A stretch of DNA of 5,918 bases from Candidatus Bathyarchaeota archaeon (GCA_003662715.1 QMYO01000119.1:1-5918); one strand, 5' to 3'. Shown: positions 1 through 5,382, numbered from the stretch's first letter. Made by a program: numbers and translations. Notes: a model not told the origin generated them from the sequence alone.

Positions 1-33
1 ATCGAGTACTTGGAAAGAACGGCTGAGAGATAA
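1..33 (+). CDS. C-terminal tail of an unidentified upstream gene (partial)
   Basis: Frame 1 reads IEYLERTAER followed by a TAA stop at 31-33. The composition (charged, helix-like) fits the end of an archaeal protein, and a short T-run (43-47) just after the stop could end its transcript. Only ten codons are visible, so no function can be assigned. The frame itself is a judgement: frame 2 is also open for eleven codons before a stop. Confidence is low. Confidence 0.35.
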   Translation: MEYLERTAER

Positions 34-170
34 TTAAGACAATTTTTGGCATTTACAGAAAATCAATACATCCATAAACTTGATTGTTCTATTATCTCTT
101 CGCATTTTCATGCTCGTTGGTCGAGAACTTGCATAAAAGTTGTTGAAATGGATAGTTGCAAACTGTTTAG

Positions 171-196
171 AAAAAGAAACTAAGAGTCGTTAGTTT
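171..196 (-). terminator. Hairpin plus T-run terminator of tRNA-Asn
   Basis: Reading the minus strand, AAACTAA (196-190) and TTAGTTT (183-177) form a perfect 7-bp stem with a 6-base loop. It is followed at once by CTTTTT (176-171). The element starts 5 bases after the encoded CCA of the tRNA. Archaeal RNA polymerase usually stops on T-rich tracts without needing a hairpin, so the T-run is the likely functional part; the stem may be a terminator aid or a 3'-trailer structure. Confidence 0.6.
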
Positions 197-201
197 GTTG
201 T

Positions 202-301
202 TGGCGCCGCCGGTCGGATTCGGACCGACGACCTACGGGTTAACAGCCCGTTGCTCTGCCAGACTGAGCTTTCGCCCACTGCATAAGGTGTGTACGGCGG
301 C
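202..301 (-). tRNA. tRNA-Asn(GUU), intron-containing, CCA encoded
   Basis: The mature cloverleaf reads from 301 down to 202 on the minus strand. The acceptor stem is GCCGCCG (301-295) with CGGCGGC (212-206), discriminator G73 (205) as expected for tRNA-Asn, and encoded CCA (204-202). The D-stem is GCUC/GAGC (269-266, 256-253) with GG in the loop. The anticodon stem is ACGGG/CCCGU, loop CUGUUAA, anticodon GUU at 244-242. The T-stem is GUCGG/CCGAC. A 23-base insertion (293-271) separates U8 (294) from A9 (270); removing it leaves a normal 77-base tRNA including CCA. One oddity is T-loop position 55, which is C (223) instead of the near-universal U, giving loop UCCGAAU. The gene has its own TATA box and terminator. 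Confidence 0.95.
271..293 (-). other. 23-nt noncanonical tRNA intron at position 8/9 with bulge-helix-bulge motif
   Basis: The precursor folds into a textbook archaeal splice motif. The central 4-bp helix is CGCC (299-296) with GGCG (276-273). The 5' bulge is GUA (295-293) and the 3' bulge is AAA (272-270), three bases each. The outer helix is AUUGAGC (306-300) with GCUCAGU (269-263), 7 bp with one G-U pair. The inner helix is CAC (292-290) with GUG (279-277), closing a 10-base loop. Cutting after the second base of each bulge removes 293-271 and joins U8 to A9, exactly what the cloverleaf requires. The RNA splicing endonuclease (EndA) recognises this motif in archaea. Most archaeal tRNA introns sit at 37/38, so 8/9 is a noncanonical site. 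Confidence 0.88.
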
Positions 302-311
302 TCAATGTTTT

Positions 312-321
312 CAGCGGCGCC
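312..321 (-). other. tRNA-Asn 5' leader carrying a second acceptor-like strand
   Basis: On the minus strand the leader reads GGCGCCGCUG (321-312). It can pair over 10 bp (one G-U) with CGGCGGCGCC (212-203): the whole 3' acceptor strand, the discriminator and the first two bases of CCA. Its GCCGCUG (318-312) is a near-copy of the true 5' acceptor strand GCCGCCG (301-295), 17 bases away, differing at one base. The predicted transcription start falls at about 321, so this element would be the first bases of the primary transcript. The pairing is seen directly; a role in folding is inference. Confidence 0.6.
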
Positions 322-342
322 GTTAATCTCAAAACTTGCAAT

Positions 343-352
343 AATATTTAAG
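343..352 (-). promoter_or_regulatory. TATA box of tRNA-Asn
   Basis: The minus strand reads CTTAAATATT at 352-343, preceded by AAAC at 356-353 as a possible BRE. About 26 bases downstream of its centre is base 321-322, giving a leader of about 20 bases before the mature 5' end at 301. The core CTTAAAT is shared with the two plus-strand promoters at 2350-2356 and 2464-2470. Confidence 0.65.
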
Positions 353-395
353 GTTTAATGCGTATTCTGTGAAAATAGAGTTGAGTTGCGCTCTG

Positions 396-2249
396 TTATT
401 TCATTATGTTCATGATAGCTCTGGGCAATTGGTAAAAGTCGCGGACGTAGGAGTATTTTCCTCTGCCCGCCTTTGCGAGGTTCATGCACATTTCTGAGTC
501 TCCGCCGCCCACTCCAAGCGGAACCTGTATCACATGGAGTCTTTGGTATTTCTCCGCTATTTTAACTGGGTCTTTGCCTTTAGTGACCCATCCGTCTGTT
601 ATGAGGATGCCTGTGCTTTCTAGTTCACGGTGTTTTTCTAATTCTTCTAAGCCTTTTTGCAGCGCTTCTTCTATGTTGGTGAGTCCTCCTGGTTGGAGGT
701 CCAGCATTTTGTCAATCAGCGTCTCCATGTCTAGATTATCTTTTATGGACTTCAATATTTGTGCATGGTCTTTGAAGGTGATGATGGAGTAGTAGTCGTC
801 TAAAAATCTGTATGCGAAGACGCCGACGGCTAAGGCGGCTATGACTATTTTTTCCATTTGCATTGAGTTGCTGGCGTCTAGGATTAGTGAGAATGCATTT
901 TTCTTTCGTCTTCTTTCAATGCATACTATATCTCGGTAATCGAAGAAGCTTTTGCCCAAGCTATTCTCAAGTGTTTGTTCTAGGTCAAATTCTTCTAGGC
1001 CTGGTTGAAACGGGACATTAACGCATTTTGTGGGATATATCCCTCTTCCAACTATTTGTGCTGCGATTCGTCTGATGGTTCTGTTCAGAATTTTTCTTGC
1101 TATCTGCCTACGTTTGGGGTCTAGGCTTGCTTGGGTCATGAATAGAAGTTGAAGTGCAGGCCATTTTGGCTCTGAATGTTCAGCTACTTTTAACATTGTT
1201 TCAAATAGGTTTTCTTCTAGAAGCATTTCAGAGATTGATTGGGGATTCTGCTGGATAAGGTAGATTGCTTTTGTGAGGTTTCCCTCGTTTAGGGCTGCCT
1301 TTATCTTTTTTGATGTTTCGGAGGTTGAGGTTTTTTTCTTCTCTTTTTTAACGGTGGCTACGGGTTTACTTATTGCGTGTTTGTCTCCGCCTTTACCATA
1401 CTCTTTTAGGACTGAAGCAACGATTTTTTTGATTACGTCTTCCATCTTTTGTGCGGTTTGGTCTTGAAGTTCAATTTTTGTCGCTAACGCCATGGTTGCC
1501 ACTCTGGTCCAAACATCCAAGTTTAATGTTAAGCTTTCTGATAGGCGCTGTATTAGTTCTGTGATGTCGATTGCACCTCGAACTGATGCTCCATGTCTTA
1601 TGTCAGGGTCTTCTCTAGTCTTCCTCACGATTTTCACGGCTATTGCTATGATGTCATGGTTTTTGCATCCCGTTTCTTTCTCAACTATCTTCTGTTCTTC
1701 AACTTCTGTTTGGTAGTCGAGGCGAATCCATACGAAACGGTCTTCAAGGGCTTCGCTGAGTCGGCTGGTGCCTACAAATTCTTCGGGGTTTTGGGTTGCG
1801 ATTATGAGGAAGCCAGGTTTAGCTTTTATTGTACCAATTTTAGGGATGATTATTTGTCTTTCGTCCATGGCGGGTAGCAACACGTTTTGGGTGCCTTCTG
1901 GCATTCTGTTTAATTCGTTGATGAAGAGGAAGGAGCCTTCTGTCATGGCTTGGGTTAATGGGCCAGGTATGAAAGCTTCACGTGAGTAGCCTTTTGCTAC
2001 GACTAGGGCTGGGTCAAACCATCCTGTCAGTTTATGTTCTGTATAGCGTTCGTCTCCGTCTACTCTGTGGAATTTTCGGTTAAAATGGTTTGCCAGCGCC
2101 ATGGCGATGACTGTTTTGCCGACTCCTACTGTTCCTTCGAAAAGGATGTGTTTGTTGGAGGAGACGGCGGCGAGAGCTTTCTCTAATTCTTCTTCTCGAC
2201 CGATTATTTTGTATCGTTGTTGGATGGTTTTGACTAGCTGCTGCATCAT
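396..2249 (-). CDS. MoxR-type AAA+ ATPase fused to a C-terminal VWA domain
   Basis: This 617-residue protein joins two modules that are often separate neighbouring genes. The AAA+ domain (about 10-285) has Walker A GTVGVGKT (39-46), Walker B FLFINE (107-112), sensor 1 Asn in ATQNPEE (154), a candidate arginine finger in LEDRF (171) and sensor 2 in SVRG (224). A lysine-rich, probably flexible linker (about 285-320) precedes a helical region (320-440). The VWA domain (about 450-610) has a complete MIDAS metal site: DASNS (D458, S460, S462), T524 in GGLTN, and D552 in TDGW. MoxR-VWA systems act as cytosolic chaperone or metal-insertion machines on other proteins; the target here is unknown. The Walker B aspartate position is Asn (N111), while Glu112 is kept. 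The start is ATG-ATG, so codon 2 is an alternative start. No strong ribosome site is seen. A cobalt- or magnesium-chelatase-like role is possible but no chelatase large subunit is nearby. Confidence 0.92.
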   Translation of the reverse strand: MMQQLVKTIQQRYKIIGREEELEKALAAVSSNKHILFEGTVGVGKTVIAMALANHFNRKFHRVDGDERYTEHKLTGWFDPALVVAKGYSREAFIPGPLTQAMTEGSFLFINELNRMPEGTQNVLLPAMDERQIIIPKIGTIKAKPGFLIIATQNPEEFVGTSRLSEALEDRFVWIRLDYQTEVEEQKIVEKETGCKNHDIIAIAVKIVRKTREDPDIRHGASVRGAIDITELIQRLSESLTLNLDVWTRVATMALATKIELQDQTAQKMEDVIKKIVASVLKEYGKGGDKHAISKPVATVKKEKKKTSTSETSKKIKAALNEGNLTKAIYLIQQNPQSISEMLLEENLFETMLKVAEHSEPKWPALQLLFMTQASLDPKRRQIARKILNRTIRRIAAQIVGRGIYPTKCVNVPFQPGLEEFDLEQTLENSLGKSFFDYRDIVCIERRRKKNAFSLILDASNSMQMEKIVIAALAVGVFAYRFLDDYYSIITFKDHAQILKSIKDNLDMETLIDKMLDLQPGGLTNIEEALQKGLEELEKHRELESTGILITDGWVTKGKDPVKIAEKYQRLHVIQVPLGVGGGDSEMCMNLAKAGRGKYSYVRDFYQLPRAIMNIMK

Positions 2250-2269
2250 TTGGCACGCCCTTTTTTGAG

Positions 2270-2301
2270 TATTTTATGAAGGGATATTCTTGACTTTAAA
2301 G
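2270..2301 (-). promoter_or_regulatory. Candidate promoter region of the MoxR-VWA gene
   Basis: Two TATA-like sites lie upstream of the ATG at 2249. The nearer, CATAAAATA (2278-2270 on the minus strand), would start transcription close to the ATG and give a leaderless mRNA. The farther, CTTTAAAG (2301-2294), would give a leader of roughly 20-25 bases. The sequence cannot decide between them; lack of a clear Shine-Dalgarno site mildly favours the leaderless option. Confidence 0.35.
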
Positions 2302-2342
2302 ATATCGCCGATGTTTCTGGTCTAGTCTATTTTTTATGTGCG

Positions 2343-2357
2343 GAAAATGCTTAAATC
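2343..2357 (+). promoter_or_regulatory. BRE/TATA promoter of the CAU tRNA
   Basis: GAAAATG (2343-2349) followed by CTTAAAT (2350-2356) looks like a BRE plus TATA box. The tRNA begins at 2383, about 30 bases from the box centre, leaving a leader of only a few bases. Confidence 0.6.
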
Positions 2358-2382
2358 AGAACATGTACCGAATATTGTTTGA

Positions 2383-2460
2383 GGGCCCGTAGCTCAGCTT
2401 GGTTAGAGCGACAGGCTCATAACCTGTTGGTCAAGGGTTCAAGTCCCTTCGGGCCCACCA
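2383..2460 (+). tRNA. tRNA with CAU anticodon (elongator Met or Ile2), CCA encoded
   Basis: The acceptor stem is GGGCCCG (2383-2389) with CGGGCCC (2450-2456), A73 (2457) and encoded CCA (2458-2460). The D-stem is GCUC/GAGC with GG in the loop. The anticodon stem is ACAGG/CCUGU and the loop CUCAUAA (anticodon CAU). The T-stem is AAGGG/CCCUU and the loop UUCAAGU. There is no intron. An initiator tRNA is unlikely: archaeal initiators carry three consecutive G-C pairs at the base of the anticodon stem and an A1-U72 pair, and neither is present. CAU is shared by elongator Met and by Ile2, whose C34 is modified to agmatidine by TiaS. The GGGCCCG acceptor resembles archaeal Ile tRNAs as I recall them, so Ile2 is a real option. 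The identity is left open. Confidence 0.93.
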
Positions 2461-2462
2461 AA

Positions 2463-2470
2463 ACTTAAAT
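2463..2470 (+). promoter_or_regulatory. TATA box of the ABC transporter operon
   Basis: ACTTAAAT begins 3 bases after the tRNA CCA. Its centre is about 30 bases before the ATG at 2497, so transcription should start around 2492-2495 and the mRNA would be leaderless or nearly so. The T-rich stretch 2471-2479 directly after it may also end the tRNA transcript, so tRNA termination and operon initiation share the same bases. Confidence 0.6.
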
Positions 2471-2496
2471 GTTTCTTTCAATCATAGAGACTACTC

Positions 2497-3420
2497 ATGG
2501 CATTAATTGTGGCTGAAGGCCTTGCAAAAAGTTATGGCAGAGTGATTGCTGTCGATGGTTTAGACTTGACGCTTAACGAGGGTTCTATCACGGGTTTGAT
2601 AGGACCCAATGGCGCTGGGAAAACCACTACTATTAAAATGATTCTTGGTTTACTAAAGCCAGATAGAGGTTACGTGAGAGTTTTTGGACAGGACCCTTGG
2701 GATAATACAGATATGCGTTCGCTGATTGGAGTGGTTTATGAAAAAGCCTTTTTTCCTTCTCATCAAAAAACATTAGATTACTTGAGAAGAGTGTGCAGGG
2801 TCTTCGGCGTTCCCGAGTCTCGAGCTCTAGAAGTCTTAGAATTGGTGAATTTGCAGGAAGCGAGTGATAGACCTATTAAAGCTCTTTCGGCGGGTATGCT
2901 TCAAAAGTTTGCTATTGCGCATGCTCTTGTTCATAAGCCCCGGTTGGTAATAGCTGATGAAATGACTGCTAACCTTGACCCTCAGGCTAGAAGTGCGCTT
3001 CTAGATTTGATTTTACAGCTCCACAAAGATGAAAATGTCACTTTCCTTCTGTCTTCTCACATTCTCCCAGAGTTGAGTAGGGTCTGCGACTCGGTGGCAA
3101 TTATTAATCAGGGCAAAGTTTGGGCGTATGGAAAATTGACTGAGCTTTATGCGAAGTATGCTGTTGGAATCATTAGAATCTCCACTGACAAGCCTGAAGC
3201 ATTAGCCTCTAAAATTAGAAAGTTAAATTACATAGAAAAATTAGATATTGACCTTAGGGGAATTTCAATCAGGGTAATTGAAGGAAAGGAAGAGAAACTC
3301 TATGAGGACGCTCCTAAGTTGGCAAAGAAAATTAAAGCCAAAATCTTGGGAATAGAAACTGGAAGTGCCTCTCTAGAAGAACTTTACAGACTAGCTGTTG
3401 GCGCAAACAAAGGAAGGTGA
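2497..3420 (+). CDS. ABC-2 type transporter ATP-binding protein
   Basis: This 307-residue cytoplasmic ATPase powers the transporter whose permease follows. The motifs are in order: Walker A GPNGAGKT (36-43), a Q-loop region IGVVYEK (77-83) where Glu replaces the usual Gln as in many ABC-2 exporters, signature LSAGM (130-134) as a variant of LSGGQ, Walker B LVIADE (150-155) with catalytic Glu155, D-loop ANLDP (158-162), and H-switch His188 in SSH. The C-terminal 90 residues form the regulatory-type extension seen in drug and antibiotic exporter ATPases (DUF4162-like). The start is chosen from the TATA box 30 bases upstream; no ribosome site precedes it. The gene ends 6 bases before the permease. 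The substrate is unknown. Confidence 0.95.
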   Translation: MALIVAEGLAKSYGRVIAVDGLDLTLNEGSITGLIGPNGAGKTTTIKMILGLLKPDRGYVRVFGQDPWDNTDMRSLIGVVYEKAFFPSHQKTLDYLRRVCRVFGVPESRALEVLELVNLQEASDRPIKALSAGMLQKFAIAHALVHKPRLVIADEMTANLDPQARSALLDLILQLHKDENVTFLLSSHILPELSRVCDSVAIINQGKVWAYGKLTELYAKYAVGIIRISTDKPEALASKIRKLNYIEKLDIDLRGISIRVIEGKEEKLYEDAPKLAKKIKAKILGIETGSASLEELYRLAVGANKGR

Positions 3421-3421
3421 T
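3416..3421 (+). promoter_or_regulatory. Ribosome binding site of the permease gene
   Basis: GGTGAT overlaps the stop codon of the ATPase gene and sits 5 bases before the ATG at 3427. It matches the archaeal anti-Shine-Dalgarno and supports this start as well as translation within a polycistronic mRNA. Confidence 0.65.
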
Positions 3422-3426
3422 GGATT

Positions 3427-4230
3427 ATGGGAAAAGGTAAACCGTTTCTAGAAGTTTTCGCCTCAGCCCTACATGAGGACTATCGATTTCCAATTCTAGA
3501 AATCTTTGCGTTTCTATATGCCCTAGGCACATTCGTGTTTGCAAGTTTCGGACCCGCCATGTCTCCACAAGCTGTTTCAAGCGAAGCTATAGCCTATACT
3601 TTAACTACCTCTCTTCTCGGTTTGCCTCTCTTTATTTTCATCATCCTTATCTTCAAAAACGTCGCCTATGGTTTGGGGAACGACCTCGAAAAAGGAATTA
3701 TTCAAACCTATTTTTCATACCCCCTTAAAAGACGTGGGATTCTCACCGCGAAACTTCTATCAGCCCTCGGCATTGCTCTAATTATCTTTCTCGCCATTCA
3801 GATTTCAGCGCTTTACGTTTTAGCTCCAGACATTGTGTCGCCCTATTTGGGCACTGTGCTTCTTACATATGCGGCAAGCTTAAGCTTTCCCTTTCTTATT
3901 GCCGGTATAATGCTCCTAGTGACGCTGGCCCTTAGAAGAGGCGGCTTGGCGCTTGTTATTGGCATAGTTCTCTATTTCGCTATGGGCATCATTTCGAGTA
4001 TAGTAATGTTCATTTCCTATGCCACAGACTCTCCGTTAGCCCTTAAAATCATATCAGTGATTTCCCCAAACACTGTTTTAGCACAATACTACTCATATGG
4101 GCCTTTCGGCAGCGAACTTTGGACACCAACCTTCTCAGAAGTACTCCTTTACATAGGGGCTAGCTATGTGATTGTGGCGTTTCTCTTCTTTCTAGGATAC
4201 CTCTACTTCAGCAGGAGACTTGGCTTATGA
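3427..4230 (+). CDS. ABC-2 type permease, six transmembrane segments
   Basis: This 267-residue membrane protein has six predicted helices at about 22-42, 60-80, 111-133, 142-168, 172-197 and 239-261. The cytoplasmic loop after helix 2 contains DLEKGIIQTYFSYPLKRRGI (86-105), the amphipathic coupling-type segment typical of ABC-2 permeases, which contacts the ATPase. Length and topology fit a half-transporter that works as a dimer. It lies between the ATPase and a bitopic membrane protein and overlaps the latter by the ATGA tetranucleotide, so translational coupling is likely. The family covers drug, polysaccharide, sodium and copper-related exporters; nothing here indicates which. Confidence 0.9.
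   Translation: MGKGKPFLEVFASALHEDYRFPILEIFAFLYALGTFVFASFGPAMSPQAVSSEAIAYTLTTSLLGLPLFIFIILIFKNVAYGLGNDLEKGIIQTYFSYPLKRRGILTAKLLSALGIALIIFLAIQISALYVLAPDIVSPYLGTVLLTYAASLSFPFLIAGIMLLVTLALRRGGLALVIGIVLYFAMGIISSIVMFISYATDSPLALKIISVISPNTVLAQYYSYGPFGSELWTPTFSEVLLYIGASYVIVAFLFFLGYLYFSRRLGL
4213..4217 (+). promoter_or_regulatory. Ribosome binding site of the third operon gene
   Basis: AGGAG lies inside the end of the permease gene, 9 bases before the ATG at 4227. It supports the ATGA-overlapping start. Confidence 0.6.
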
Positions 4231-4838
4231 AACGCTGGAAAATTTTTTTAGGCCGTGGAGGCACGGTTCTCATAGCCATAGGTTTAGCCTTACTTCTTGT
4301 TTCGCTTATTCCATCCGCTCAAGTAGGCAGTTTTACAGTTAGTGGCTGGATAATTTTTCCAAAAAGGTTTGAAACATCTTTTGAGGGTGTTCTAACGCCA
4401 CAACAAGGCTTGCAGGTAACAATCACAGCCAACGATACCCTAACCGTCTACATACTCGAAGTTAGAGCTTACACTCTATACGAGTGGATCAATGAACATC
4501 ATCCGGAAAAAGAGATGACGTTTGACTTCAACGTGACGAATCTGGAAGAATTTTTGGAAACAAATCCAGACAAAATTGGTTGGCAGAAAGAAATGCGTGA
4601 AGGAAAAATCGAGTATGTTCCAACTAAAGTTACAAATGCCACGTTAGTCTTCTCCAATCCAAGTTCAAATTACATCAGAGTGGATTATGAGGGCTCCATG
4701 ATAAGTCTTGTCGCCCCTGGAACCAAAGTTCGAAATCTAGCTCAATGGACAATCCCAATAGGATTCGTACTTACCCTGCCTTGGCTCACCCAATTGTGGA
4801 AAGAGAAAACTACACATCGAAGCGCGCAAAATAGATAA
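4227..4838 (+). CDS. Bitopic membrane protein of an ABC-2 operon, function unknown
   Basis: The 203 residues have a positively charged N-terminus (KRWK), a transmembrane helix at about 11-29, a 140-residue middle domain, a second helix at about 172-191 and a basic C-terminal tail. By the positive-inside rule both ends are cytoplasmic and the middle domain is outside. That domain is rich in alternating hydrophobic residues (for example LQVTITANDTLTVYILEV, 62-79), which suggests a beta-sandwich. It carries three N-glycosylation sequons at N69, N102 and N137. I recognise no named family. The 4-base overlap with the permease implies it is part of the same complex, perhaps as an extracytoplasmic adaptor or substrate-binding component. 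It is followed by a T-rich stretch and the convergent zinc-ribbon gene. Confidence 0.85.
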   Translation: MKRWKIFLGRGGTVLIAIGLALLLVSLIPSAQVGSFTVSGWIIFPKRFETSFEGVLTPQQGLQVTITANDTLTVYILEVRAYTLYEWINEHHPEKEMTFDFNVTNLEEFLETNPDKIGWQKEMREGKIEYVPTKVTNATLVFSNPSSNYIRVDYEGSMISLVAPGTKVRNLAQWTIPIGFVLTLPWLTQLWKEKTTHRSAQNR

Positions 4839-4843
4839 TTAAA

Positions 4844-4859
4844 TTGTTTCTGTTTATTT
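4844..4859 (+). terminator. T-rich terminator of the ABC operon
   Basis: TTGTTTCTGTTTATTT begins 6 bases after the TAA stop of the last operon gene. Such T-rich tracts without a hairpin are the usual archaeal termination signals. Confidence 0.5.
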
Positions 4860-4874
4860 ATCAATTAAGTTATC

Positions 4875-4886
4875 AAGAAAAAAGGG
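4875..4886 (-). terminator. T-run terminator of the zinc-ribbon gene
   Basis: The minus strand reads CCC followed by six T, C and TT, within 20 bases of the stop codon at 4893-4895. It faces the T-rich terminator of the ABC operon, so the 54-base gap contains two converging terminators. Confidence 0.55.
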
Positions 4887-4892
4887 AGATGT

Positions 4893-5369
4893 TTATTCTA
4901 GAGCTTTTCCGCAGTGAGGACAGAACTTAACTTCTTCCGATAACACCCGACCGCACTGAGGACAAACTCTAGTTATTGGTTGCGTCGTTGCTGGTGCTAC
5001 CGCTGGAGTAGGCGGTGGTGATGGTGGTGAAGGCTTCCATGCAATTGCAAGAGTTCCTCCAATAATTCCAAGAATCGTTCCAACTATGAAACCTTCGAGT
5101 CGAAAGAGTAAACTGACTATTGAGAAAACAAGTATTATAACTCCCCATGTTGTACTCTTCTCCGGGTTAACGTACAACATAACCGCGCCAATCACCACGA
5201 GGACGCCGCAAAGGGATACAGTGAATGTTTCTATCAGCATCCCAAGTGCTGGAAAGGAGGAGTAAATAGCTGCGCCGATTGCTAATGCAACTAAGCCTCC
5301 TAACAATAAGAGTATTCCTCCAATAAGCGACAACACAAAAGCAGCTGTAGGCTTTTCCTCCGTTTCCAT
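4893..5369 (-). CDS. Four-helix membrane protein with C-terminal zinc ribbon
   Basis: The 158-residue protein has four predicted membrane helices (about 9-33, 48-68, 73-90 and 92-111). A proline-rich linker (112-131, PSPPSPPPTP) leads to a zinc ribbon with paired CPxCG knuckles: C136-C139 and C150-C153. Both termini should be cytoplasmic. Small membrane proteins with a tail zinc ribbon are widespread in archaea and bacteria but mostly lack assigned function. The ribbon may bind a protein partner or nucleic acid near the membrane. The start is supported by GGGAG 8 bases upstream and a TATA box at 5407-5414. It lies 49 bases downstream of the M24 peptidase gene on the same strand but appears to have its own promoter. 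Confidence 0.88.
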   Translation of the reverse strand: METEEKPTAAFVLSLIGGILLLLGGLVALAIGAAIYSSFPALGMLIETFTVSLCGVLVVIGAVMLYVNPEKSTTWGVIILVFSIVSLLFRLEGFIVGTILGIIGGTLAIAWKPSPPSPPPTPAVAPATTQPITRVCPQCGRVLSEEVKFCPHCGKALE

Positions 5370-5377
5370 TTAAATGT

Positions 5378-5382
5378 CTCCC
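5378..5382 (-). promoter_or_regulatory. Ribosome binding site of the zinc-ribbon gene
   Basis: On the minus strand GGGAG (5382-5378) sits 8 bases before the ATG at 5369, just inside the short leader predicted from the TATA box. Confidence 0.5.

Noticed and set aside
103..137. Small hairpins in the gene-free stretch (GCAT/ATGC and CTCG/CGAG) and a second AACTTGCA shared with 332-339
   Set aside because: Stems are only 4 bp, there are no C/D or H/ACA box motifs, and no T-run follows; likely chance.
205..321. A split, permuted or leader-acceptor version of tRNA-Asn, with 318-312 as the true 5' acceptor strand
   Set aside because: Using the leader strand gives a G-U mismatch in the stem and A instead of invariant U at position 8, while 301-295 gives a perfect 7-bp stem with U8 next to it and a strict splice motif.
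484..792. Plus-strand open frame of 102 codons, and similar plus-strand frames between 1273 and 1989
   Set aside because: They lie antisense within the MoxR-VWA gene, have no recognisable domains, promoters or ribosome sites, and the minus-strand protein has clear conserved motifs throughout.
202..2460. The MoxR-VWA gene as a mobile island bracketed by two tRNA genes
   Set aside because: No integrase, no duplicated tRNA 3' end as an attachment site, and no direct repeats at the borders.
5005..5032. GGT/GGA-rich triplet run resembling a microsatellite
   Set aside because: It encodes the proline-rich linker of the zinc-ribbon protein on the other strand; composition explains it.
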